From assembly GCF_011299095.1 (NCBI RefSeq), contig NZ_CP049889.1:1778501-1842500 (forward strand): a stretch of DNA of 64,000 nucleotides. The letters run 5' to 3'. The notes beneath the pieces were generated by a model. That model had not been told where the DNA came from and did not search any database. It was given only the letters and a program-made list of their open reading frames with translations. Made by a program: the position numbers and the translations under genes. The stretch is from Jeotgalibaca porci (GTDB taxonomy: Bacteria > Bacillota > Bacilli > Lactobacillales > Aerococcaceae). This document shows positions 55,498 through 64,000 of the stretch, piece after piece (position 1 is the first letter of the stretch; the number at the start of each line of letters is the position of its first letter).

Positions 55498-55525
55498 CAC
55501 CCTGATTTTTCGGGGTGTTTTATCT
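55498..55525 (+). terminator. Terminator after GH43 xylosidase
   Basis: CACCC pairs with GGGTG around a T-rich loop, followed by TTTTATCTTTTT. The stem is short. Confidence 0.7.
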
Positions 55526-55575
55526 TTTTGGGGCGGCGCTTTGTACGATTCGGGCTTTTCAAGCAAAAAGCAAGT

Positions 55576-55645
55576 TAAGAAAGTCCGAATAAATGACAAT
55601 ACGGACTTTATAATGAATTTTCAACCATCAAAAATCCGAATAAAC
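55576..55645. repeat. Degenerate 51-bp repeat with hairpin (element G)
   Basis: TCCGAATAAA occurs at 55584 and 55635, exactly 51 bp apart. The first copy sits in a perfect stem AAAGTCCG / CGGACTTT (55580-55587 with 55602-55609, 14-nt loop). The spacer AATTTTCAACCATCAAA (55616-55632) resembles the spacers of arrays C and D. Probably a decayed member of the same repeat class, between convergent genes. Confidence 0.5.
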
Positions 55646-55655
55646 TAATCCAAAC

Positions 55656-55684
55656 AAAAAACGACCCCGCAAGGTCGTTTTCTT
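55656..55684. terminator. Terminator of the GH120 gene
   Basis: AAAACGACC (55657-55665) pairs with GGTCGTTTT (55673-55681) across a 7-nt loop, with A- and T-tracts on both sides; usable from either strand. Confidence 0.85.
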
Positions 55685-55691
55685 GTTTGTA

Positions 55692-57611
55692 TTACCAAAT
55701 CTTGAAGCGGTTTGTTCCACCTTTCAATTGTTCAAAAGGTCCGATATCTGCTTTTTCGAGGCGTTTATTGCCATTCAAATCGGTATCGAAAATTAAATCA
55801 CTGCCGTCTGGTGCATCGAATGGTGCAGCCACGATTCGCGCTGTACCGAGTGTTTTCGTTTCAATAATATCACCTTTCGCAATGTAGTCTTCCGGCAACT
55901 CAAAGGAAAGGTACAAACGACCATCTTCTTCCTCCAAAGTAACATTTGGATTGAAATCTTTCCATGTATGACTCGTAGCTTCGTGCTTGGCAGCGGTAGC
56001 ACCGTTGAAGTAAGCATTGTTATCTAAGTAGATTGCTTGTTGACCTTCCCATAGTCCAGTCCGGTCTTTACTCATGACTTCCAAGTATTCTTCAAACGTT
56101 GTTGTAAAATCATCGTAACCAGCCGTTCCAACTGTCCGTTTTGAATTTGTCTGCATAAACATATTATTCATAAAGCGATCGTCTCCACTGTGGACAAAGG
56201 AGAAGCCTGCCACATCCGTGCTATGCGGGAAGTGATAAGGTGTGGAACGATTCAGGACGTTTTGAATTTCAAAAGGCCCACAGAACAAGTTGTGGAGATA
56301 AGCACCACCTTGAGCAAAGTTGTCCAACTCAACAGGAGAAGCAAAGATATTATGATCAACGACATAAGGACCATGGCTTACTTCAATAAATAAGTCGCGA
56401 TTATTACGATAAAAGACGTTGCCATGTACACGTGTCCCTTGTGTTTGCCAATCCAGCCAAATTCCCAATGAACAATCATGAATACGATTATTTTTAATTA
56501 CAACATCAATCGGTGCATGCAGTTTAATTCCGCCAATTTCATGACCGTAGAATTCACGTTTGCTAGCGATGTTGTAAATGTGGTTGTTCTCAATCGTACT
56601 GAACACACAACCCAAGTGGCCGACGATCCCATTTTGCCCGCAATCATAAATCGTATTATTCTTAATAACATGTGAACCAACCGTTTCTTTCTTCCAACCA
56701 ATGCGGTGAGCGAGGAAAACAGCTTCTAATTGGTATTGGTGACCGGTCTTATCAGCACGGAAACTGTGGTGATTATGTCCAGTAGAGCCTTCCTTACCAA
56801 TACTGATGGCACTACATTTGGCATCATGCAAAATATTGTCTTCGATAATCCAGCCTTTACTCCAATTGGGACCAACCATTCCAATTTGATCGGAAGTGGG
56901 TGGGGTCCACGGACTTGCAGCCTGACAAATTTCAAAGCCACGAACAGTAATATAATCAATTCCAACTTTTAAAGGTGAAAAACATGCTTTACGGACGTTG
57001 ATTTCAACACTTTCCTTGTTTGGATCAGCCTCGTAAAATGTTGCAAAAATGGTTGTAGTTTCCGCTGACACTTCTGCATACCACATATATTTTGTTTGCT
57101 CAGGATTGACATAGGTATAGGTTTCTTGGGTCCAATAGTCAGGCCGCTCCGTACGTACCTCGGCATTTTCCAGTTCCTCGTACGTCTCTGCTTCAAAGAA
57201 AGACATACCGTTTAAATAGACGTCACCTAGATGACGGCGCGGATCTTCTTTTTGGAGCCAGTCGCCAAAAACTTCTTCTTTGTAAGGGTTGAAGTCTCCA
57301 AAAAAGGAATGGGGAAGGGTAACTTTCCAGATACCATCCTGGATGTGTTCCCAAGACTTGATTTCTTCCGAACCTTTAATTGTAACTTTATCGCCCGGGA
57401 AAGCTTGATAGGTAATACGACGGTGATGATTCAGACCAGCGTTAACAGGGGAAACCCACTCCCGATAAACACCCTCATGGACAAATATTGTGTCCCCGGC
57501 AACAGCGACCTGAGCGGCTTGGTTAATAGTCAAGAAAGGATTCTCGGTTGATCCATTTCCAGTTTTAGTTCCACTTTTCGCAACATGATAAATTGTATTC
57601 AATTTTGTCAC
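55692..57611 (-). CDS. GH120 beta-xylosidase (right-handed beta-helix)
   Basis: A 639-aa enzyme with strong resemblance, from memory, to the GH120 beta-xylosidase XylC of Thermoanaerobacterium (same length). Segments such as NPYKEEVFGDWL, LGDVYLNGMSFFE, NWSKGWIIEDNILHDAKC and GHEIGGIKLHAPIDV recur. By analogy the nucleophile is the aspartate in LGIWLDWQ and the acid/base is the glutamate in GHEIGG or FIEVSHGP. No signal peptide. It is divergent from the AraC regulator and likely controlled by it. Confidence 0.85.
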   Translation of the reverse strand: MTKLNTIYHVAKSGTKTGNGSTENPFLTINQAAQVAVAGDTIFVHEGVYREWVSPVNAGLNHHRRITYQAFPGDKVTIKGSEEIKSWEHIQDGIWKVTLPHSFFGDFNPYKEEVFGDWLQKEDPRRHLGDVYLNGMSFFEAETYEELENAEVRTERPDYWTQETYTYVNPEQTKYMWYAEVSAETTTIFATFYEADPNKESVEINVRKACFSPLKVGIDYITVRGFEICQAASPWTPPTSDQIGMVGPNWSKGWIIEDNILHDAKCSAISIGKEGSTGHNHHSFRADKTGHQYQLEAVFLAHRIGWKKETVGSHVIKNNTIYDCGQNGIVGHLGCVFSTIENNHIYNIASKREFYGHEIGGIKLHAPIDVVIKNNRIHDCSLGIWLDWQTQGTRVHGNVFYRNNRDLFIEVSHGPYVVDHNIFASPVELDNFAQGGAYLHNLFCGPFEIQNVLNRSTPYHFPHSTDVAGFSFVHSGDDRFMNNMFMQTNSKRTVGTAGYDDFTTTFEEYLEVMSKDRTGLWEGQQAIYLDNNAYFNGATAAKHEATSHTWKDFNPNVTLEEEDGRLYLSFELPEDYIAKGDIIETKTLGTARIVAAPFDAPDGSDLIFDTDLNGNKRLEKADIGPFEQLKGGTNRFKIW

Positions 57612-57637
57612 TCCTCTATTTTTATTTTATTATGTCA

Positions 57638-57652
57638 TGAAAGCGCTTCTCA
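57638..57652. promoter_or_regulatory. cre-like site between GH120 and araC-type gene
   Basis: ATGAAAGCGCTTCTC matches 13 of 15 cre positions; the other strand shifted by one also matches 13. It lies 26 bp upstream of the GH120 start. Confidence 0.5.
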
Positions 57653-57708
57653 ATCTAGGCGATAAATAGTATACTGATAGACAAAATTAGTCATTTTTGG
57701 AGGTGCTT

Positions 57709-58464
57709 ATGTTTTTCTTTGAGGACTATGCAATCGAGAATCATAATTTCTTCTCATTGATAGAACTTGTGGATCAAAATTTTCCGGTTCATTTTCATCG
57801 CGCAGCCGAACTAATCTGGGTAGAGAAAGGGACAATCTCAGTCTCCATTGAGCAGGAAAATTGGCAACTGAAGAAAGGGGAGTGTATTTTTGTATTTCCA
57901 AATCAAATGCACGAAATCATTTTTATCGAACAAGCACGTTTACAAATCCTAGTATTCTCACCAGAACTAATTGGTAGTTTTTTTACCAAATACAAAGGCT
58001 ATGTGCCGGAAAATCCGATTTTAAGACTAGAAAAACCATTTCCCGTCTCCAAAATAGATTCTTATTACTATCAAAAATCATTTTTGTATGGTGTATGTGA
58101 CCAATTAGTCACAAATAGCTCGTTAATAAAAGTCGAATATTCGGCGCAAACGAAAGCAGTTCAATCGTTAATTGCCTATGTGGATGAACACTATATGGAA
58201 GCAATTACTTTAAAAATAGCAGCGGCAAATATTAAATACGATTACTTTTACTTATCGAAATTATTCAAGAAGGTCACCACTTATCGCTTCAATGACTATT
58301 TAAATCAATACCGCATCTCCCAGGCCTGTTATCAATTACGCGGGACCCAGAAGAGCATTTCAGAAATTGCTATGGACTGCGGCTATCAGAACATGCGAAC
58401 TTTCAATCGGAATTTCCAGAATATCATTGCATGTACCCCCTTACAGTTCCGGAATAAAGGTTAA
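57709..58464 (+). CDS. AraC-family regulator with cupin domain
   Basis: A 251-aa regulator. An N-terminal cupin sugar-binding domain (PVHFHRAAELIWVEKGTISV, to about residue 130) is joined to a C-terminal pair of helix-turn-helix motifs (AITLKIAAANIKYDYFYLSKLF, ISEIAMDCGYQNMRTFNRNF). Single divergent regulator of GH120, and possibly of the LplABC-type operon downstream. ATG 57709 has TGGAGG upstream. Confidence 0.9.
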   Translation: MFFFEDYAIENHNFFSLIELVDQNFPVHFHRAAELIWVEKGTISVSIEQENWQLKKGECIFVFPNQMHEIIFIEQARLQILVFSPELIGSFFTKYKGYVPENPILRLEKPFPVSKIDSYYYQKSFLYGVCDQLVTNSSLIKVEYSAQTKAVQSLIAYVDEHYMEAITLKIAAANIKYDYFYLSKLFKKVTTYRFNDYLNQYRISQACYQLRGTQKSISEIAMDCGYQNMRTFNRNFQNIIACTPLQFRNKG

Positions 58465-58501
58465 TATTCGTGGTAGAATGATAAAAAAAAGCATTTTACT
58501 G

Positions 58502-58771
58502 TTGACAGCGCATTCATTTTAGCTTAAACTTTAGATAAGTTAGTTTAGCTTATAAACAAACCTATGGATTGCTTTTCAGGGAGGCACCCAATTTTTTTGA
58601 GCTATGTTGTAAACGCTTCCCGATTCTGTTCCAAATAATTTATCTACAGGAAGGAGATGAAGGCTTAGGGTAAGCGGTATTTGGTTATAGGAGTAAAAGA
58701 CTTTTAAATTTAGGTACGTGCATAAGTTATATTCGTATTGCTTTCCAAATAAATTTTTCGGAGGAAGTCAA
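58502..58771 (+). promoter_or_regulatory. Promoter and long leader of the oligosaccharide importer
   Basis: TTGACA (58502-58507) and TAAACT (58525-58530, same -10 as xylA) are 17 nt apart. The XylR-type box is at 58539-58561. A cre with 14 of 15 matches (TTGTAAACGCTTCCC) is at 58607-58621. The leader is about 235 nt long and carries two similar ribosome-site regions: TTCCAAATAATTTATC then GGAAGGAG (58629-58656), and TTCCAAATAAATTTTTC then GGAGGAAG (58743-58767); only the second precedes the gene. No gene is seen in this 307-base stretch. Confidence 0.8.
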
Positions 58772-60484
58772 ATGAAAAAAATTGTTAAATGGTCTTTAGC
58801 AGCTTTTTCCTGTGCTGCATTATTAGCAGGTTGTAGTAGCGAAAGCGGAACTACTGGTGAAAATGGATCAACAAGTGGCGGAGATACAACAGCAACCAAT
58901 GATGACATTAGAGTTTATAGTGCCTTCATGGGGGTTGCAGGTAAAGAACTACCGGAAGACAACCGTATTAACGTCGCATTAGCGGAACTAATTGGAGCAA
59001 GAGCAGAAGTTACATGGTTAACAGGTCAAACAGCAAAAGAGAGAATTGGCGTTATGATTGCTGGTGGCGAGTATCCAGACTTAGTAGATGCTTCTGATGG
59101 TTACTCACAAATGGTTGATGCTGGAGCTTTCGTTCCGCTTGAGGACTATATTGATGACTATCCAAACTTAAAAGCACTCTATACAGACCTTGAGTGGGAA
59201 AAAATAAAAGCAGCCAATGATGGTCACATCTACACAATTCCAACATTTAGTTCCGTTCGTGGAGAAAACACAGAAACAAACTACGGACAAGAAGCTTTCT
59301 GGATTCAAAAGAGAGTTCTACAGTGGGCAGATTACCCAGAAATCAAGACAGTTGATGAGTATTTCGAGTTAATCAATGCGTTCTTGGCAGAACATCCAGA
59401 AACAGATGGACAACCAACAATCGGATTTGAGGTTCTATCTGATGACTGGCGTTACTTTGCTCTAGAAAATCCACCTGCATTCCTTGCTGGTTATCCGAAC
59501 GATGGAGCTGCAATCGTAGATCCGGAAACACTGGAAGCAAAAGTTTACGACACTATTCCGGAAGCAAAAGAATACTTCAAAAAACTCACAGATGAATATG
59601 CGAATGGCGTCATCGACCCTGAGACATTCACAGCTAAATATGACCAATATATCGCGAAGATTTCTTCCGGGCGTGTATTGGGTATGATTGACCAATACTG
59701 GCAATTTGAACAAGCTGTCAACTCTCTAAGATCACAAGGAAAAGACGAATTGACTTACATTCCATTCGGTCTCGTACTTGATCCATCTGTACAACCACAA
59801 TATAGAGAAGCACCAGCATTGAATACAAACGGTGGTCTAGGTATCACTGTAAGTAACGATGACATAGAAGGAACATTAGCATTCTTGGATGGCGTAGTAA
59901 GTGAGGAAGCAATGATTCTTCGTGGTTGGGGTGAAGAAGGCATCGACTACGAAATTGATGAGAATGGTAAATTCTATCGTACAGAAGAGCAACGTGCGAA
60001 CTGGCGTAATACTGACTGGGTAGATAACAATGGATTAGACTATGGTTACATCACATCATATAGAGGAATGTTGCCAGATGGAATTAACGCGGTATTGCCA
60101 CATGAGCAAGTTGAAGAATTCCAAGCTAACCTTGTTGATATCGACTTAGAAGTTCTTGAAGCTTATGGCCACGAGAAATGGGCAGACTTCATGGAAGTTC
60201 AAGATCCGGTATATCCTTGGTTCCCAATCTATACTGAACGTGGTACTTGGACAGCAGACGAACCAGCTGGAATTGCTAACCAAAAGATGACAGAAGTTAA
60301 AATGAAATGGTTGCCACAAATTATCATGGGTGGACCAGATAAGTTCGAAGATAACTGGGCTGCTTACATGGCGGAATACGAAGATCAAGTTGATGTAGAA
60401 GCATTCGAAGGTGCATTGACTGAAGAAGTAAAACGTCGTGTTGAATCTGAAAAAGAAATTTTAGAAAAATTAGGCGAAGAATAG
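58772..60484 (+). CDS. Oligosaccharide-binding lipoprotein (LplA/YtcQ type)
   Basis: A 570-aa extracellular solute-binding lipoprotein; lipobox LAGC with C21, then a Gly/Ser/Thr linker. Its size and segments like EVTWLTGQTAKERIGVMIAGG and EYPDLVDASDGY are typical of the large LplA/YtcQ family used for (aldo)xylo-oligosaccharides. ATG 58772 has CGGAGGAAG upstream. By context it binds xylo- or arabinoxylo-oligosaccharides; the ligand is inferred. Confidence 0.9.
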   Translation: MKKIVKWSLAAFSCAALLAGCSSESGTTGENGSTSGGDTTATNDDIRVYSAFMGVAGKELPEDNRINVALAELIGARAEVTWLTGQTAKERIGVMIAGGEYPDLVDASDGYSQMVDAGAFVPLEDYIDDYPNLKALYTDLEWEKIKAANDGHIYTIPTFSSVRGENTETNYGQEAFWIQKRVLQWADYPEIKTVDEYFELINAFLAEHPETDGQPTIGFEVLSDDWRYFALENPPAFLAGYPNDGAAIVDPETLEAKVYDTIPEAKEYFKKLTDEYANGVIDPETFTAKYDQYIAKISSGRVLGMIDQYWQFEQAVNSLRSQGKDELTYIPFGLVLDPSVQPQYREAPALNTNGGLGITVSNDDIEGTLAFLDGVVSEEAMILRGWGEEGIDYEIDENGKFYRTEEQRANWRNTDWVDNNGLDYGYITSYRGMLPDGINAVLPHEQVEEFQANLVDIDLEVLEAYGHEKWADFMEVQDPVYPWFPIYTERGTWTADEPAGIANQKMTEVKMKWLPQIIMGGPDKFEDNWAAYMAEYEDQVDVEAFEGALTEEVKRRVESEKEILEKLGEE

Positions 60485-60498
60485 AAATATGATTTATT

Positions 60499-60536
60499 AA
60501 ATTTTGTGAAGGGGGACCGTCCTCTTCACAAAATTT
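60499..60536 (+). terminator. Stem-loop between binding protein and permease genes
   Basis: A stem of about 17 bp (AAATTTTGTGAAG... with ...CTTCACAAAATTT) with a 4-nt loop and no clear T-run. It may stabilise the binding-protein mRNA or act as a partial terminator. Confidence 0.75.
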
Positions 60537-60579
60537 ATATAGATTTCGATTTTGGTAAAGGAAGGTGGAGAAATTGTAT

Positions 60580-61533
60580 ATGGATGCAGCAAAAGATGTC
60601 GTGGTGAAGAAGGAAAAGAAAAAGAAAACATTGGCGACAAGAATATGGCAACAAAAGGAACTCATTCTTATTGCCTTACCATTTGTTATTTATATTCTTG
60701 TATTCAATTATGCCCCATTAGTGGGATGGACAATGGCGTTTCAAAAGTACAAACCAGCTTTAGGTATGTTCGAACAAGAATGGGTCGGACTAGCAAATTT
60801 TAAGCAGCTATTTTCGGATTCATCATTTATTCGAGTCATTCGCAATACTATTTCAATGAGTATCATCAATCTATCACTAAGCTTCTTCTTCTCAATCACA
60901 TTTGCTGTTATGCTAAATGAATTGAAAAACAAATCAATCAAGAAAGTCATCCAAACAGTTTCTTACTTACCTCACTTTTTATCTTGGATAATTGTAACTG
61001 GTATCGTTTTGGATGTATTATCTACTGAAACGGGCGTTATTAATCAACTATTAATGACATTTAATTTTATCGATCAACCGATTAACTTCCTGGCGGATCC
61101 CAAGTATTTCTGGTGGATTGTTGGTTTCTCCAACGTTTGGAAGAGTACGGGTTGGGGAAGTATCATTTATCTATCAGCAATGTCATCAATTAATGATGAA
61201 CTTTATGAAGCAGCTGAAATGGATGGCGCAAGTCGTCTGAGAAAAATTTGGCATATCACATTACCAGGTATTAAACCAACAATCTTCATTCTGTTGTTAA
61301 TCAATATCGGGAACATTATGAATGCCGGATTTGAAGTTCAGTACCTATTAGGTAATGGTCTGGTACAAGAAGTTTCACAAACAATTGATATTTACGTATT
61401 GAGATATGGAATCAGCTTGGGTAACTACTCGCTCGCAACAGCAGCTGGTATTTTCAATAGTGTTATTTCCGTAATCTTAATCACAATCGCTAATAAGTTT
61501 TCAAAAGCAGCAGGGGAAGAAAGTCTGTTCTAG
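60580..61533 (+). CDS. ABC transporter permease, LplB type
   Basis: A 317-aa sugar permease with six helices and the EAA loop EAAEMDGASRLRKIWHITLPG. A basic Lys-rich N-terminus precedes the first helix. ATG 60580 is preferred (GGTGGAG about 9 nt upstream) over GTG 60565. It pairs with the following permease. The ATPase is not encoded here; such systems commonly use a shared MsmK-type ATPase elsewhere. Confidence 0.9.
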   Translation: MDAAKDVVVKKEKKKKTLATRIWQQKELILIALPFVIYILVFNYAPLVGWTMAFQKYKPALGMFEQEWVGLANFKQLFSDSSFIRVIRNTISMSIINLSLSFFFSITFAVMLNELKNKSIKKVIQTVSYLPHFLSWIIVTGIVLDVLSTETGVINQLLMTFNFIDQPINFLADPKYFWWIVGFSNVWKSTGWGSIIYLSAMSSINDELYEAAEMDGASRLRKIWHITLPGIKPTIFILLLINIGNIMNAGFEVQYLLGNGLVQEVSQTIDIYVLRYGISLGNYSLATAAGIFNSVISVILITIANKFSKAAGEESLF

Positions 61534-61544
61534 GAGGGATATCA

Positions 61545-62444
61545 ATGCAAAAATCAGTGCAAAAGAGAGTATTTATTTCAGATATAGTGTTTGATGTAGT
61601 TAAGTGGATTTTCTTGATTTTCTTCTTCTTAGCGACTCTTTATCCAATTTTGAATACGTTGGCAGTTTCGTTTAACGAAGGACTCGATGCAATCAGGGGC
61701 GGGATTACTATTTTCCCGCGGCAATTCACACTCGATAACTACCGCTCTGTGCTATCAAAAAAATCTTTGATGACAGGAGCATATAACACGGTTTTAAGAA
61801 CTGTAATTGGTACCGTATCACAATTGTTCCTAACATCTTTACTAGCATTTGTGTTAAGTAGAAAAGAATTCATTTTCCGGACACCGATTACCTTACTATT
61901 CATTTTCACAATGTATTTTAACGCAGGTTTGATTCCAAACTACCTATGGTTGAATCGCTTAGGCTTCACAAACACATTCTGGGTATACATTATTCCAGGG
62001 ATGATCAGTGCCTTTAACTTGTTAGTTATTCGGACGTATATCCGCGGTATTCCTGAAAGTTTGGTCGAATCGGCTCAAATTGATGGCGCCGGGTATTTCA
62101 CAATATTCATGAAAGTTATTATCCCGCTATGTAAACCTGTTTTGGCAACGGTAGCCTTGTTTATCGCTGTTGGACAATGGAACTCATGGTTTGACACAAT
62201 GATCTATAATGGTTTTAGCGAACGCTACACAACCTTGCAATATGAATTGATGAAGCTTCTTTCATCCGTAACGAGTCAAGGGGCAAATGCGAACGACATG
62301 AAGAATGCCGGAGCATCAATGGTAACTCCAATGTCCATTCGTGCAGCAACAACAATTATTACAGCTTTACCTATTGTGTGTCTGTATCCATTTTTACAAC
62401 GTTACTTTATTAGTGGTTTAACAATTGGTGGGGTAAAAGAATAA
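61545..62444 (+). CDS. ABC transporter permease, LplC/YtcP type
   Basis: A 299-aa second permease with six helices and the EAA loop VESAQIDGAGYFTIFMKVIIPL. GLIPNYLWLNRLGFTNTFWVYIIPG is typical of YtcP. It lies 11 nt after the LplB-type gene; AGGAGGG precedes the ATG. Confidence 0.92.
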   Translation: MQKSVQKRVFISDIVFDVVKWIFLIFFFLATLYPILNTLAVSFNEGLDAIRGGITIFPRQFTLDNYRSVLSKKSLMTGAYNTVLRTVIGTVSQLFLTSLLAFVLSRKEFIFRTPITLLFIFTMYFNAGLIPNYLWLNRLGFTNTFWVYIIPGMISAFNLLVIRTYIRGIPESLVESAQIDGAGYFTIFMKVIIPLCKPVLATVALFIAVGQWNSWFDTMIYNGFSERYTTLQYELMKLLSSVTSQGANANDMKNAGASMVTPMSIRAATTIITALPIVCLYPFLQRYFISGLTIGGVKE

Positions 62445-62455
62445 GAGGGATAAAT

Positions 62456-64000
<1,545 letters not shown>

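Noticed and set aside
55193-55648. 151-aa plus-strand frame over the end of GH43 and the following gap
   Set aside because: Most of it lies inside the GH43 gene in another frame, the rest runs through a terminator and repeat, and there is no ribosome site.

Overview
This is a low-GC Firmicutes chromosome segment, most likely from the order Lactobacillales. A Carnobacteriaceae-like genus is my best guess, inferred from gene content, strong AGGAGG-type ribosome sites, many TTG/GTG starts and CcpA-type cre sites; no rRNA or other species marker is present. I see no rRNA, tRNA, insertion sequence, prophage or CRISPR array.

Positions 1-30 kb are mostly ordinary chromosome: the end of alanine dehydrogenase, a DsbA-like oxidoreductase, a methyltransferase, small membrane and hypothetical proteins, an amidase, a MacAB-type exporter, an FMN reductase, YqeY, an aldo/keto reductase, a SWIM-SNF2 helicase, a three-gene hydrolase / acyltransferase / DUF6320 cassette, a VOC dioxygenase, an SDR, a hexapeptide acetyltransferase and HelD. 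The FMN reductase and the VOC dioxygenase have similar paired operator boxes resembling MhqR sites, which suggests a small quinone/electrophile regulon.

Positions 26-64 kb are dominated by a pentose and xylan utilisation island. A binding lipoprotein, a YesM-like kinase and a YesN-like regulator form a three-component sensor divergent from xylFGH (ABC xylose importer), whose operon ends with an orphan PTS EIIB-like gene. After a few unrelated genes come XylR, xylA, xylB, a MATE transporter, a GH8 exo-oligoxylanase, a GH43, uxuA, uxuB, a second XylR paralogue, a GH10 xylanase, a SASA-type esterase, another GH43, a GH120 beta-xylosidase with a divergent AraC regulator, an LplABC/YtcP-type oligosaccharide importer with YesL, and the start of a GH51 arabinofuranosidase. 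None of the glycoside hydrolases has a signal peptide, so the locus appears built for import of decorated xylo-oligosaccharides followed by cytoplasmic breakdown to xylose, arabinose and uronate. Three promoters carry a matching 23-bp XylR-type box, and several carry cre sites.

The least explained signal is a set of intergenic hairpin elements, several tandemly repeated with periods of 42, 50 or 51 bp. One class, ACTCAAA-N12-TTTGAGT with compensatory changes in the flanking 4 bp, occurs at four of the nine convergent gene ends in the window. Other arrays (20.7 kb, 37.3 kb, 55.6 kb) have different stems but share a spacer motif. I do not recognise this family by name.
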